DNA of 64,000 nt from Omphiscola glabra (GCA_964017045.1 OZ024794.1:30599815-30663814), one strand, 5' to 3'; counted from the first letter of the stretch, positions 46,901 through 57,172 are shown. Program-made: numbers and translations. The notes: generated by a model from the letters alone, not told the origin.

Positions 46901-49900
46901 GGATTCTTGAGTTTCTTTTGGTGGTACTGCAATATATGAAAAAGGCATTCACATACAGATGGTAATTAGACACTATATCACATGTCTGATAAAGTGAACA
47001 ATAGTTGAAAGACAAGTTTGAAATGAAAAAAATAATTCCAAAATTTAAAAGGGTGTGATGACACAGGATTGCCGCTAGCTTTTGTGTGTAGGAAATTACT
47101 TTTTGTTTTGGTATAAAATTGCTGTTAAATCTTTTTTTTTTCTCTAACTGTCAGTGTTTTTATTTTAAAATGGTGAAAATGATTACGTACAGTGTAATCA
47201 AAACAAATTGCCATTTGTTATGATCGGTAAAAGAATATTAATGAATTTCCTACTGAGTTTCAATGCGTGGTGGTTGATTTTTTTTTAAGGCCTAAAACGT
47301 CAATATTATTTTGAAATAATCTTACTTTCAACTTGCAGGGTGATTTGTTGTGCTTCTGAGTTAGTGCGACCAGCGGCTTTACATTCATATATTCCAGCAT
47401 CCTTAGCGGTGGCTCTTGCAATTTTCAGATTACCTGGCCCAAAAATTTCATGGTCAAGTGATTCAACTTTTCCTGAAACAGAAAATAAGAATTTGATGCA
47501 CTAGTCATGTACACATTGTTAGCTAAAATTGGAGCTTCCTTGTAAATATGTTGGTTTTTTTCAGAAACTATTCACTTAACTGGTGCTATTAAAAAATAAT
47601 AATGGTTGATTGTCACATAACCAAGACAAAAAATTATGCTGGATGCTATTAGACTATACTTTAAAAAAGAAAAACACAAACAAAACAAGATGACATGAAA
47701 TATATACTATACAATATATATATCTATATACAGTGCTTTTTTGTAAGAATTATCTTTTACTTTAAAAATGTATATATATATCTATTGTAGAGAACCTTTA
47801 TTTGTCTAAGTTCTAATCTCTGACAATTTTTTTTTTTTGATGATAACCTTGTTCACTCTGTCACTTGTACTGCACAACAAGGTAACAACAATGTGTAGAG
47901 CTTTAAGCATTTGATCTTTATTTCTCTGTTACAACCGCTTCCACTTTCACTCGTCTGGTACTCTGCTCTGACTGTCATGGCTTATCTCTTCTCCTATCTA
48001 GTCAGTCCCACAACTGCACTTATCTGTCCCTCAACTACTATCTCTCCTCTCTTGACTGCGTTCTGTCTTCCAACTCCCTCTACTGGACTCCCTCTACTGC
48101 TATGCAGCTGAGTTCTGATCTAGTCCCCACTAACAAATCCCTCTTATTAGTCCCAGAATTAGTTGTGCATTCTCTACAGAATCTTTCCCAGGACTATCTA
48201 TTTGTGCCAGGAATTGGTTCCCTCCATCACTACATGGACATTTCTCATGAACTAGCCACCAGCCTCTGCATTCCAATGCCTTTCAGCTAGAACTTAACCT
48301 TCACCATGCTGTCATCCTAGCCTTGTCCCCTTGCAATCTGATACAGTACTCTACCACCTGTACTTGTACCTGTGGGAATTTCACCACCCCTTGTGATACT
48401 CAGGTTGGGTCTCTACAAGATATTCATTTCTTAGCATAAATGTAATGTATTGTATTTAAGGCAAATATACATAGTAAATTCCAAAGTTTTGTACAATTCC
48501 CCTCCAACAAATCTTCTGACTCCTTTCCTTGCTGTTAGTATCTATGGCAGAATGTTGTCCTCAGAGTAACCACATATCAATGTTCTTTGAAGGATCAAAA
48601 AGTCTCAGGGGTGGTTTGATAAACAAAAGTGCTGAAATTTTCAGCAGCTCAGCCCTCTAGTAATTCTGCACATAAATGCAACTCTCTATTATTCTTTTCT
48701 GCAATCCCATATGAGTGAAGACAATGGAGTAAGGTATCATATACTCCACTCCTTATGCCGTTTATTTGTCCATGTTCTACTATTTCAAAAAACAAATTTA
48801 GTGGAGTATTCATTCCATATCTTTAATACAGCTATTCTATGAGGGTAGTTTTTTTTGTTTTTTTGCAAATTGCGGTTGATTCATAAATTATCTATGAAAT
48901 TTTATTATTAGATTGAACTATTTTTTAACCTTATTTTTCCTCATTTCTTCATTTTATGATTACAACATGTTAATAGACGCACATGTAGAATGAAGAATAT
49001 AAAACATTTCAACTCTGTTCAGTTTTTGCTGATCAATAGCAGTTTTAAAACAATGGAATGGTTGATTTTCTTTGCTACTTAATATACAAACATTTTTAAA
49101 AAAATGTTTGGTGAGCTCAACTTTTGCTTACTTGGTCAGAATAATAAGTTTTGTTATTGGTTCATTCTTTGGAAAGTTTCATTCCCATTTTATGTAAACT
49201 CCAAGATTTCCAACTTTTCCAAAAGCCAAGTTTCCCTTTGCAAACTCAGAACCATTCCCTTTTCAAGCAAAAATTTTTTATTTTTTTTATTTATAGGTCC
49301 AGCAGTCCAGCTTTGAGAATCACTTTATTGTTTTTTTTTATTAGTTTTTTAATTCACCTACATTTTTAAAAATGAGATTATTTACTTTAGGCACATTGTC
49401 AATTACTGTACAAACACCAATATACATCATTTAAGTAATGAAATATAACAGTCCAAGCATAACTATTAACTAGCCCAGCACTGATGGGCCCAGAAGTGCC
49501 ATCACAACCAGCCCTTGCAAAGTACACATGTATGGAACTCAAAACACACAAATGGCCTGCATGTACCATTTTAAAGATTTCCCCCACAAAGTGCTATGCT
49601 CCACAGGATGATAGAATTCCACTGAGACCAAAATCATATTTTCAGAAAGTCACTTTAAAACTTGAAAGTCGGTTGAAAACAGGTGCTGGCACACCATTTG
49701 GTTGTGCTCATAGGCAGAAAAGCACTGTATATATATATAACTTTTAAAATATAAAGGAATAGAAGAAGAAAGTGGATATGAGAAGTTATTATTGTACTAA
49801 CCTTTTCGACTCCATCCAACCATTGGTTTTGGGTTTCCATCGATTAAACATTCCAATATAGCAGATTCTCCTTCATGTACACTGACATTTTGAGTGCCAG

Positions 49901-51587
49901 ACAGAAATTTAATAGGTCTGCTGTTGGCATCTGTGCAACAATAAAAATTAAAATTATACAGTTAACACTAAATGACTGTTTTAAAAATGACAATATCCCT
50001 TAAAATGTTTTATGTTTCTTACATCACTAGTCAATGCAAGTCTGTGACATAAGCATTTAAACTTACAAGGAAGATTTGCAAAAATCACCTGAAATGACTT
50101 TAAGTTCTGCCTGTCTACTGGTTTTCCAGTAGAACTTGACACTTTCTTGAATTGTGAAAGGATAGGCAGCTGCCTGACACCAGTAGAGACCTTCATCACT
50201 GGCTTGAACATCAGAGATTTGCAAAATCCCTGATGGTAAAAAGGTGTATCTGGGAAAAGATAATAATTTATTAAGCTTTCACAAAACACTGATAGAATAA
50301 GAGGTAAGGTGTTGCTAGCAGGGAAGTGTTGAGTGAACACAGATTGGTAGGACTGAGGGGGCAAAGTTTAAAGAGAAGCAAGTAAACAGGCAAATGCATC
50401 TTGCCATTTTTTTTGTCAGATCACATAAGTTGAAGTTTTTTTTAAAAATATATCAGTGATCACATCCCAACTTTTGGTTCCTTATTGTTGCATATGTAAG
50501 GTTTTCCAAACTTTTACACTTAAAACTAATACATTTTAATAATTTTTAACACATTTGATTAGATCATGTGACAAAATGTGCTTCCACTAATGGAATTTTT
50601 ACAATATTTTTACAGGACATGGGGGACCTCTAGATATTAAAAAATTGGAAGGAAATAAATTGTTTTTTGTAACTAACTTAAATCTTTAGAGAGTTACAGG
50701 AGGATATTATATAAATAAATGTTCTGAGTTCCAAAATGATATGCTCTAGTACTTCATAGTTCTGGGTAGCTACAACGGCAAGTAAATCTGGGTTGTCAAC
50801 CAGTAGGTTGTGTATTTATATTTTTTTTAAAGTTTGACCACTAATATAGAGCAGGATTTTTTTTCCACCATGGGAAAGAAGGGAAGGAGTGATAATGGAG
50901 AGCTGCCCAACACAAATATTGCAACTTCTCCTCACCCACTCCAGTGCACTTCATCATCTTGTTTACATCAGCTACCACAGTTTGCTGTGTTAGCATTCTA
51001 ACAGTTTAACAATAGTATAGAATTTTCAAAGAACTCAGAAGTTCTCCCATTTCAAAATGTGCATCTTTGTGGGAGTTGGTATATTAAGAAAGTTGTAAGT
51101 TTGTAGCATGCCATGAAATTAAATATTTATTTTAAACTCTCTTTGAGTTCATCTCTTAAGGTAAACATATCTAATGACTATAGACTAAGTTTGTTGACCA
51201 TAGAGCACAGTAAGTAACTGTAGGTAGTCACAGGACCCCCATCTACACCTTTCCTATTAATCCCAGTGGGCAAACAATTGCTCAGTACATTCTCAGGGTA
51301 TATATAATAAATGTGTTAATACATGTGCTGTTACACAAGCTGACACATGAGATCATCAACACAAGATGAGCCAGTTCCACATGAATAAGTTAAAAAGTAA
51401 TTGGTACAAAAGCTAGCATTTGTGAAGAAGCACATATACCTGCTGACATCCTGAGGTAGTTCCACATCACCTTTGTGCCAAATATAAGTGGTACTAGGTT
51501 CGGACTTTAAGTTACACTCAAATCTTGCCACACCTCCTTTAAATGCCTCAGTTGATGTGGGTTGAACTGTAAAATTGTGTGCACTTC
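34332..51587 (-). CDS. DCC-class Ig/FN3 receptor (protogenin/IGDCC4-like), 5' end missing
   Basis: Nineteen coding exons whose phases all agree, about 1,295 residues without the signal-peptide exon. Order: three Ig domains, each split over two exons; five fibronectin type III domains, mostly split mid-domain; one transmembrane helix (IGLILGIVAGVFSLTLIVII, then a YRRHR stop-transfer); a cytoplasmic tail of about 450 residues. Exons from 5': 51440-51587, 50089-50249, 49802-49930, 47326-47472, 46763-46926, 46318-46453, 45740-45862, 45258-45434, 43254-43442, 42878-42991, 42191-42397, 41732-41975, 40936-41063, 39230-39424, 38487-38654, 37303-37420, 36928-37123, 35984-36142, 34332-35315. Vertebrate protogenin and IGDCC4 have four Ig and five FN3; DCC, neogenin and frazzled have four and six. 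Five FN3 favours the protogenin/IGDCC4 side. A fourth Ig may lie upstream or be absent. The tail is unlike DCC P1-P3 motifs as far as I can see. Probable cell-surface adhesion or guidance role. Confidence 0.85.
35984..36142 (-). CDS. Receptor exon: cytoplasmic tail 2
   Basis: Reads IPENEQSDSKGGCDIITPNG, then LRPNGFVKANHKLVGQTIIS. 53 codons, phase 0 at both ends, so it could be skipped without a frameshift. Confidence 0.85.
36220..36634. mobile_element. Foldback element in receptor intron, 415 bp, 9-bp TSD
   Basis: Inverted arms of about 185 bp: CTATTGGCACCCAGGTACC... on the left and GGTACCCAGGTGCCAATAG on the right, with CCAGAATTGAGAGGTTGGGA and CAACAATAATAT also mirrored. A perfect 9-bp duplication TTAACATAT flanks it (36211-36219 and 36635-36643). 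The terminal motif CCAATAGCCACTTCG recurs at 25319-25333. The 9-bp duplication and long inverted repeats suggest a Mutator-like family, different from the GGAAATTTG family. Confidence 0.88.
36713..36875. mobile_element. Short inverted-repeat element (ATAAGACGC type)
   Basis: Ends ACCATATTTTCGCGCATATA and the inverse of ACCGTATTTTTGCGTATATA, both followed by AGACGC. The interior repeats CATAAGACG motifs and has a palindromic CGCACCCATGGTGC-like core. No clear target duplication. It lies in a receptor intron just downstream of exon 36928-37123 in the gene's sense. Confidence 0.65.
36928..37123 (-). CDS. Receptor exon: cytoplasmic tail 1
   Basis: Reads LMLRDQDPNASHHPIYRGNG, then HISPPPNHAGHHTPGNGHAH. 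A His/Gly/Pro/Asn-rich juxtamembrane region. Donor CATCAG/GTAAGTG; leaves in phase 0. Confidence 0.85.
37303..37420 (-). CDS. Receptor exon: transmembrane helix
   Basis: Stalk TTDTPAQVTNSK, hydrophobic IGLILGIVAGVFSLTLIVII, then VVYRRHR. Length and basic flank fit a single-pass type I membrane anchor. Acceptor CTGTTTACAG, donor CACAG/GTAATT. Confidence 0.9.
37694..37717. repeat. G24 homopolymer in receptor intron
   Basis: Twenty-four consecutive G on the plus strand (C on the transcribed-sense strand). The longest of at least ten G/C mononucleotide runs of 15 or more in the window. Confidence 0.9.
38487..38654 (-). CDS. Receptor exon: FN3 domain 5, C-terminal half
   Basis: Reads GITAQVEELDAGRYYFKLAA, then VNSVGQGIPTDNVTI and two cysteines (FKCQYDSSLLCKE) in the juxtamembrane stalk. 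It begins with GTATAACAG, the same nine bases that open the preceding intron. Confidence 0.86.
39230..39424 (-). CDS. Receptor exon: FN3 domain 5, N-terminal half
   Basis: Reads SSAPLNFTLEIIKPGFVRLI, then WLPPAEPNGIITSYVILYSK. The donor AAAG/GTATAACAG is followed nine bases later by a second in-phase donor CAG/GTTATT, so a three-residue isoform is possible. Confidence 0.88.
39607..39700. mobile_element. Diverged copy of the 43608 intronic element
   Basis: Starts CAGACCTCCTAAAATGGTAC and shares ATCTTAATAGTAAA with the element at 43608-43763. Right end not defined. Low-confidence relic in a receptor intron. Confidence 0.35.
40745..40823. mobile_element. Partial copy of the 43608 intronic element
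   Basis: Shares AAAATTGTACATTTTATGCC, AAAATCTTGAGAGTAAAATTG and a GACAGGTCT terminus with 43608-43763. Relic in a receptor intron. Confidence 0.45.
40889..40909. repeat. C21-A12 homopolymer junction
   Basis: Twenty-one C followed by about a dozen A, ending some 15 bp from the donor of the exon at 40936-41063 (on the intron side). Such a tract next to a donor may affect splicing; that is inference. Confidence 0.85.
40936..41063 (-). CDS. Receptor exon: FN3 domain 4, C-terminal half
   Basis: Reads NLTSIIVPELEPFKWYEFKI, then RALIASGNGDFS. Acceptor CTGTCATCTAG, donor GGCA/GTGAGT. Confidence 0.88.
41732..41975 (-). CDS. Receptor exon: end of FN3 domain 3, start of FN3 domain 4
   Basis: Reads NEKSYEVTLYAKTKSGLSAP, then SNFKASEVTSNSVLLDWSPI and AYEVCYCIELD. 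It spans an inter-domain boundary, unlike the other FN3 exons. Acceptor CATTTACAG, donor ACTAG/GTAATT; phase 1 in, 2 out. Confidence 0.88.
42191..42397 (-). CDS. Receptor exon: FN3 domain 3, N-terminal half; GC donor
   Basis: Reads SPPMLSIKYVNMSAVKLEWQ, then an acidic linker VDEDDDDP and SPSAQSYLLTDL. The 3' boundary is TTTAG/GCAAGT, a GC donor with otherwise perfect consensus. The nearest GT (2 codons further) would enter the next exon out of frame and hit a stop. Confidence 0.87.
42878..42991 (-). CDS. Receptor exon: FN3 domain 2, C-terminal half
   Basis: Reads GLEPGSTYEVLVLASTSAGF, then PKRDNVQWTTF. Together with the preceding exon it completes LITGLEPGSTYEV. Acceptor TTCAACAG, donor GATA/GTAAG. 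Confidence 0.88.
43254..43442 (-). CDS. Receptor exon: FN3 domain 2, N-terminal half
   Basis: Reads VPKISVSVHEYYNALVTWTP, then GIVTGYRVYYRQ. The acceptor is ambiguous by six bases (TTGTTAG or TTCCAG), both in frame. Donor ATAA/GTAGGT. Confidence 0.87.
43608..43763. mobile_element. Short inverted-repeat element in receptor intron
   Basis: Left end CAGACCCGTTTACCCTCAAA and right end GAGTAAACAGGTC(TG) are inverted. Flanks GGCTTTCA and TGCTTTCA agree at 7 of 8 positions. AAAATCGTACAATATCATC and AAAATCGTACATTGTACG are internal repeats. Consistent with a small hAT-type MITE. Confidence 0.6.
44149..44743. mobile_element. 595-bp inverted-repeat element, TTAA-type ends
   Basis: Left end TTAAGGGGTCGTTGGAAAATTA, right end inverse CTAAGGGGTCGTTCGCAAATTA. 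Two G-rich tracts (44247-44263 and 44670-44684) lie inside in the same context (GACGGGG..., GTCAGTCGGGTC / GTCGGTCGG). TTAA on the left and TTAG on the right could be a decayed TTAA target site, which would suggest piggyBac; the class is uncertain. Confidence 0.6.
45258..45434 (-). CDS. Receptor exon: FN3 domain 1, C-terminal half
   Basis: Reads VVSHHFSEVVGLEPYTTYWF, then SVYAYNTRGLSEL. LEPYTTYWFSVYAYN is the canonical FN3 E-F region. Acceptor TTTTCATCAAG, donor GATG/GTAATT. Confidence 0.9.
45740..45862 (-). CDS. Receptor exon: FN3 domain 1, N-terminal half
   Basis: Reads FAAVKPVNVKAVALNSTAVN, then ITFDHNQ and YVLNYQAVG. The FN3 tryptophan is replaced by Phe. Donor GTTG/GTAAGG. Confidence 0.82.
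46318..46453 (-). CDS. Receptor exon: Ig domain 3, C-terminal half
   Basis: Reads KNKPRGNEQLILFTQQKYHS, then GFYVCLVENNAGQAM (YxC motif) and LNITVS. Acceptor AATTTTTTAG, donor GTC/GTAAG. Confidence 0.85.
46763..46926 (-). CDS. Receptor exon: Ig domain 3, N-terminal half
   Basis: Reads PPKETQESSIASSVGLSTNL, then RCYTSGVLPKANFTWYHNGK (Ig Cys and Trp). Acceptor ATATATTGCAG, donor ATTACA/GTGAGC. Phase 1 in, 0 out. Confidence 0.87.
47326..47472 (-). CDS. Receptor exon: Ig domain 2, C-terminal half
   Basis: Reads GNLKIARATAKDAGIYECKA, then AGRTNSEAQQITLQVE (DAGxYxC motif of an I-set domain). Acceptor CTGTTTCAG, donor GAAA/GTAAG. The preceding intron is about 2.3 kb and contains an odd GC-richer island at 47.9-48.4 kb. 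Confidence 0.88.
47900..48440. other. GC-richer island inside a receptor intron
   Basis: About 540 bp, rich in CT/TCC and TCTCTA motifs, abruptly different from the AT-rich intron around it. Plus frames read SSDLVPTNKSLLLVPELVVH and MAYLFSYLVSPTTALICPST but carry stops, and a later segment reads TTCTCTCGNFTTPCDTQVG. Probably an inserted retroelement or processed sequence; I do not recognise it. Confidence 0.35.
49802..49930 (-). CDS. Receptor exon: Ig domain 2, N-terminal half
   Basis: Reads DANSRPIKFLSGTQNVSVHE, then GESAILECLIDGNPKPMVGW (I-set Ig B and C strands). Donor AAAAG/GTTAGT. Phase 1 in and out. Confidence 0.88.
50089..50249 (-). CDS. Receptor exon: Ig domain 1, C-terminal half
   Basis: Reads YTFLPSGILQISDVQASDEG followed by LYWCQAAAYPF (DEGLYxC motif) and AELKVIS. 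Phase 2 in, phase 1 out. Acceptor TTTTCCCAG, donor TCAG/GTGATT. Confidence 0.88.
51440..51587 (-). CDS. Receptor exon: Ig domain 1, N-terminal half
   Basis: Reads SAHNFTVQPTSTEAFKGGVA, then RFECNLKSEP (first Ig cysteine) and IWHKGDVELP (Ig tryptophan). The acceptor is TTTTTCCAG and the donor CAG/GTATATG; enters in phase 1 and leaves in phase 2. This is the first exon I can identify; the signal-peptide exon must lie at higher coordinates. Confidence 0.85.
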
Positions 51588-54229
51588 CTGGAAAAAGGAA
51601 TGGTTTTAAAAACAAGAGAAATTAAAATTTCCACTGATTTTTTGTTTGTTAAATAAACAACAAGAACAACATTTATTTTAAGTTGCCTGGAACAAAAATA
51701 TAAAGAGAACTTAAAGGAATAATAACATACATGCTCTCCTAAAATACTTACTTTCATATTTTGTGGGGAGAAAATATAATAATACAGATGCATCTAAAAC
51801 CATACCACTCAATTTGTACATTTTAATTTTTATCATTTGTTAAAAAAACAGTTGTGTAAGTTTTTTTGTGATTGTCCATTTTTCATTTATTTATAAATAT
51901 TAAAAAGATAACTAACAATATTATGACTTTGCATAAATTAACAGTTTTTATTTTTTATAGAAAGATTGACATTTATCCAAAAACAGTTTCAGTCTAATAT
52001 AATGTATTATTGTTTCTATTCTCTGAATGGTAAGACAATATTCAATATATCTCAGTTTTTATTATTTAAAAAAGGTTGTTTTAGGCTAGTATTGTAAGAT
52101 ATACATACAAAGGAATGGACCCCCACCCCCCAACAAGGCACAGACTGACAGCAAAAACGCTGCCTCTACCTATAGCTGGTGTGGCCAACCCGCAGTCCAG
52201 CACCTGATATATGGGGCGGGTCAAATATTGCTGCATGCGGATGCCTGATGAATCACTAATAAACATATTCATTATTCCTTCAATTTACAAAGCAATTGAT
52301 TTGAAAATAATAAGAGAAAAAATATAAATATAACATTAGTATTATTCCATTTTGCTATGCATCATTTCATAATGTGCATTAAGTATAGATAAAATTTTCT
52401 AAACAGCATTTAGTGGGTGTTTCCATTAAATATTATAATATTTATAAGGTGTAATGACATGCAGCGCACATACACTTTCCTCACAAAGCCTTTTGTGTTG
52501 GCCACCCCTGGCCTCAAGTCAACCGGCAGAAGTGACAGATGTCCCCAAGCGCCAGACTAGCAGGGGCGCCAAAATGGTCTTTGGTGGTATTTAATGGGTA
52601 AAAACAATGGGTTTGGATGCCAACATGGTCTTTGGTGGTATTTAATGGATAAAAACAATGGGTTTTGAGTTGATAGTGGGAGTAAAAATGAATATTGTCC
52701 CTTTGTGCCAAAAAATCTAGCTACACCTCTGACCGGGGCATAGAAAGCGGGTCGAATAGGGTAGCCCACCCAGGTGTAAATTTGTAATTATATGTAGAGT
52801 TGAAACTTGGCACACAAACCTATGACAAAACATTCTTTCAAATTTTTAGACCTATCCCTCAACCCCCAAAAATCAGTTTGTCCTGTTTTTCAAAGGGAAG
52901 ATGAAGGAAATATGATGACACCGATTTCACAAAATAAGATTCCTGATAACTGTGCTTAATGAGATTCTTAAATAATTTGCAAGTGCGTTTGGTGCATTTA
53001 AATTTTTTTTTTTCTGAAATATTTGATGTAATAAATCTGCGCTGTAAAAGCGGGTGTTTCATTAGAATATTAATATAGTTCAGGGGCTTGAAAAAAATAT
53101 ACTGTTGCAAGGAGGAGGAGGGGGGGGGGGGGGGGCGCCACTAATTGGGATTCTTATAAAGTGCATAATTTGAATGCATGTTTTGTCAAATTTTCAGCCC
53201 GATCCCCAAAACTCAGTTTTTTCTTTGTTTTGTTCAAGAAGATGTAGGCAATATGATGCAATGATTTCTGAAGAACTATAGCCATTGTTTATACGAAAAA
53301 CTTTGTTTTTAGGGGTTGTTTAATTTATTTTCAACTTTGAATGCAAAGTGGGGGAGGACAAAACCGAAAAGTTGCAGGGGGCCTAAAAAAATCAAGGACG
53401 GCTCTGCTAGACCTTTGTGTATTTACAATTTATTTATATATTACTAAATATTAACTTCTGAAATAATTAATTAAACCGAAAACAAATTTAAACATTCCTT
53501 CCAAAAAAAAGGTTTACATCACAAAAATCACTGCTAAATGGTGAACACAAATTTAAAAAACCACTTGTAAAAATTAAATTTTCTAAATACTATCAAGTTT
53601 ATTCAGAGTGAAAAAGAAGAAAAAAATTGCAGAAAGGGTATATTCATTTGTATGGGTTTTCAGAACTGGTCATTTTTATAAACCGTATAGTCCGTATATA
53701 AACGGCATAATTATGTTACAAGAAATGAGATGTTTACAATGACATCATATTATTATATTTATCAATGTGTGATTTATCTGAAAGAAATCCTATACAAAAT
53801 TGAAGTATTAAGTTCCCGAAATTCACCTATCCCTACTTTAAAAGTCATGGGTTTATGATGAAATAGTTTGAACAGATTTTGCACATATTTTTGTTAGCGA
53901 GAACTGTATTAAAATTATAGACCTTGATATTGATGTAAACGTATTTTAATACACTGTTATATAAGTCTATAAACTTGTGAAGTTGAAATAAATCAATAAA
54001 AACACCGACACATGCTAACCAAAGACATCGGTTCATAATAGGTCGAGGCATAATAATTCGAAACAAAACGTAATTTATAATCGAACAGCGCAAGCCTCAG
54101 ACAAGATAAGCCTATAAATATACGATAAAACCGATCAAATATATCGAAAGTAGCCATACTTCATAAATTCCACTCATTTTAATCGTTTGATGGCACCAGT
54201 TAGTATTCTTTTTTTAAAAATGACAATTT
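51588..54229. other. 5' intron or flank of the receptor gene
   Basis: No further Ig or signal-peptide exon recognised on the minus strand. Holds the element at 52176-52510, a duplicated segment at 52561-52680 (GGTCTTTGGTGGTATTTAAT twice, about 55 bp apart) and a G16 tract at 53120-53135. Confidence 0.45.
52176..52510. mobile_element. hAT-type MITE, 335 bp
   Basis: Ends CTGGTGTGGCCAACCCGC and the inverse GTTGGCCACCCCTG. Flanks ACCTATAG and GCCTCAAG agree at 5 of 8 positions. CAGGGGTGGCCAAC-type termini are common in hAT elements. A related end, CAGGGTTGGCCAACC, occurs at 42530 in a receptor intron. Confidence 0.6.
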
Positions 54230-55700
54230 GTTTTTTTATAATTTATGTTCGTTTAACTTTAACATTGTTGACACAATTAGATCCGGGGGCGGGAGGGAAG
54301 GGGCGCACTTGACTCTTTCCTCTCTCCCCCTCCCCCGAGAGCTGCCCGGAAGAGGCACTGCTGTTCCAAGGGTACGGGAGCAAAATAATATTATATTTCT
54401 TTTAAACCCGATAAGGGCGCTTTCGCTACCACCGGATCCGTCAGCGTATCATACGCTACTCTACTACACCCTACACTACAGTTGAACTCTTCTGTTAGTT
54501 TAGTTAGCTACTCTGACCCCTTGACCTAAATACAACCAAGGGGGGAAATGACCTTGACGACGCAGGCAAGTCTTAGCAGGGAGAGGGAGAGAGGCTACAT
54601 ACCAGAAGAGCTTTAGAACTTGGCCCCAGCTAGTACCATACACAGTACCGGTGGAGTTACTACTATAAGCGACTTGCCGCTTGTACAACGTGGGAAGAGG
54701 GGAAATGACGCTTCTGTGTAGCTCTAAACACAAACTACAACTTGAAAACCAGTGACTGAAAACATCCAGGCCACAGTAGAGAAAAGACGCGGGCGCTGGG
54801 TAGAAGAGGCAAGTTGTGTGGTTTATGGTAGGATAGCTATCAAGCTGGATTTACGGTGGGCTGACCTAAAAAAAAACAACAAAACAAAAAAAACAGCACC
54901 GAACCCGGGAGGAACACATGAGGGGGGAGAAAAAAAAAGGGGGGGGGGAATCCGGAGGGGAGGGGGGTATTCATTCATGAATGAACGGCTCAAATCAACG
55001 CTGAATGGCACTGTTTAAAGCGGGAGAATCTACAGTTCCCTTCCATAATAATGTGTAGGTGGAGGGGGAAAAAAAAAAGAGGGAGGAGCCTGTTTTGACC
55101 TGGAAGGAGAGCGTCGGAATACTGGCATGTTTATTTATTAAAGTAGTTCACGCATGTTTGCACATTCACCGCGAACCGACTGTTATCGGGAAAAGGGATT
55201 ATCAAGTAGGGTGGGAGGCTATATAATGAAGTATGAAGAGACCCACGAGCGTCTTATAACGGTAAGAGGTCGACAGGCCAAGAGACGGTTGTAGAATAGA
55301 CTGTTTACAACCAGGAATAATGATAATAAAAACGATGAAGCCAGTGCTAAGCTATATAATAATGATAATTAATTTCAGTAATCTAAATGATGGCTTTAAC
55401 CACCAGCCGCATTTATAAAAAAAATAAATTAAAAAAAAGATGGCGTGACCAGATCGGATCCAAAGCCACTCATGAATGAGCTGGTTCTTGAAAAGACGGG
55501 GAACAATACGATATGGCAGCGTGTTGTGTACAGCCGCCCGCCCCCTCTCACAAAGCTCTCGTTTACGCAGATACACGAAGCGTTTTGTACTGGAAGGGAG
55601 GGAGGGAAAAAATAACAGTGTTGTGAAAATGGGAAATGTCAAGCTGATAGGGACCTTGAACAGCATCGAAGCAACAAGTGTATTCGGATAAGAAATATAA
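54230..55700. other. GC- and purine-rich region, candidate upstream control region
   Basis: Noticeably less AT-rich than its surroundings, with G/A-rich low complexity (54905-54970) and several CpG-containing stretches. It could contain the receptor's promoter or a 5' untranslated exon, but no defined start or splice site can be supported. Confidence 0.3.
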
Positions 55701-56869
55701 CATATTATGATGCATTGGTGCTGATAAACATGAGAATAAAGTGGTTAAAACAAGAAAAAGGTCGCAGGGATGTAGTTTGAATCAAAAAAACATAAATAAT
55801 TAATAACGACGATGTACCCGGTTGTCCGGTTGTTGTTTTCTTTGGTTTTTTGTAATCAACATTTATGTGCTCACGACCGGCAGTTTTCTACAACATACAT
55901 ACGGGTGAGAAACACACATCTAGATTTGTTAAGTCAATTTCTTTATATGTTTATACTTGACAACATACTAGCTAGGTACCGATATGACCAACCAGTTATA
56001 ACAGCAATGGCAATGTGTTCCCAATACTCGTATACACATTCCGGTATGATATAAACATTATTTCCTGCTTCATTTGGCAGCTTACCACCTATAAATATAT
56101 TTATTTTGTTATATAGACGACGTGTTTACGTCATCTTTCCCGTGAATGAACTCTGGCTGACCCCAAGTTCGGTAACGTATTTGGGGTGTGGCTAGCTAAA
56201 TATAGTCTCTCTTGACCTTGTTAACAACTAAATAAAATCTATAGTCTGTATTATTTAGAATTCTGAAGAAAACTAGACAAATCAGGAAAGGAAAACAATA
56301 TGTAAGCTAGTTCGAGAAATGTCATTGAAATAGGCTATATATCTTGATCGACAGGAAGGAAAAAGGGAAAATATACCTTTTTTCAATTACGACAGAGTTT
56401 TGCTATACGGACGAGACAAATTTATCTACTAACATTTGATGTGTGTGTGTATTCCTTTTCATCATTGTACCTTTTTACAACATGGTATCTTCTTCAACAT
56501 TGTACCGGTACAAGCCAATCATTATACTGTAAGTCAATACCTTTAATTTCTTTCTTTCTGATTTTGTAATTCATTATTAACTTAATAAAATTATTAAATT
56601 GTAATTAGCCCTAGTTTGAGTATCGTTTCTTTGTTATTATACTTAGCTTTTGGTATCGTATTTTGTTGCGTTCTGTTTGTCAACGAGCCATTTAATTAAA
56701 TAAGAGATTAAATTCTATATTCTTTACAACGGTACGAAACAATTTATTTATTTATTTTTAAAAGTATATCAGTGAGGGACTCCACACACACCTAACACCA
56801 ATGTTCACAACAGAAAAAACGACATATACTATACGTAACTAATGACTAGCACATTAGTGATAAGGAGAC
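55701..56869. other. Intergenic, nothing recognised
   Basis: AT-rich; open frames here are short and without domain signature. Confidence 0.4.
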
Positions 56870-57172
56870 AGTGTTTCCCAAAGTTGTGGTCCGCGGACCG
56901 GCACCGGTCGGCACAATAGGAAACTGGGAAAGGGGTAAGTTTAACAGCCATAACAACAAAAAACAACAAAACAACTTATAACGGATATCATAAAAATGGT
57001 ATGGTAAAGCGTGTGTAGTTTAAAGAGTCACCTACTAACGTTTGATAACATATTACAAATATTTTATGGTCCAATTTCTTTTTAAAAAAGATACATAATA
57101 AATAATTAATAAATCTGGCACCAGGACCCTGTTTCAATGGGACACTAGTCCACTTAAAATTTTGGGGAAAAC
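56870..57172. mobile_element. Probable decayed hAT-type MITE
   Basis: Left end CAGTGTTTCCCAAAGTTGTG (followed by GTCCGCGGACCGG) and a weak inverse at 57155-57172 (AATTTTGGGGAAAACTT). CAGTGTTTCCCAA termini are typical of hAT MITEs. No target duplication found. Confidence 0.45.

Noticed and set aside
55352..55666. Minus frame beginning MLFKVPISLTFPIF as receptor signal exon
   Set aside because: A hydrophobic start is present, but no phase-1 donor follows near the predicted cleavage site.
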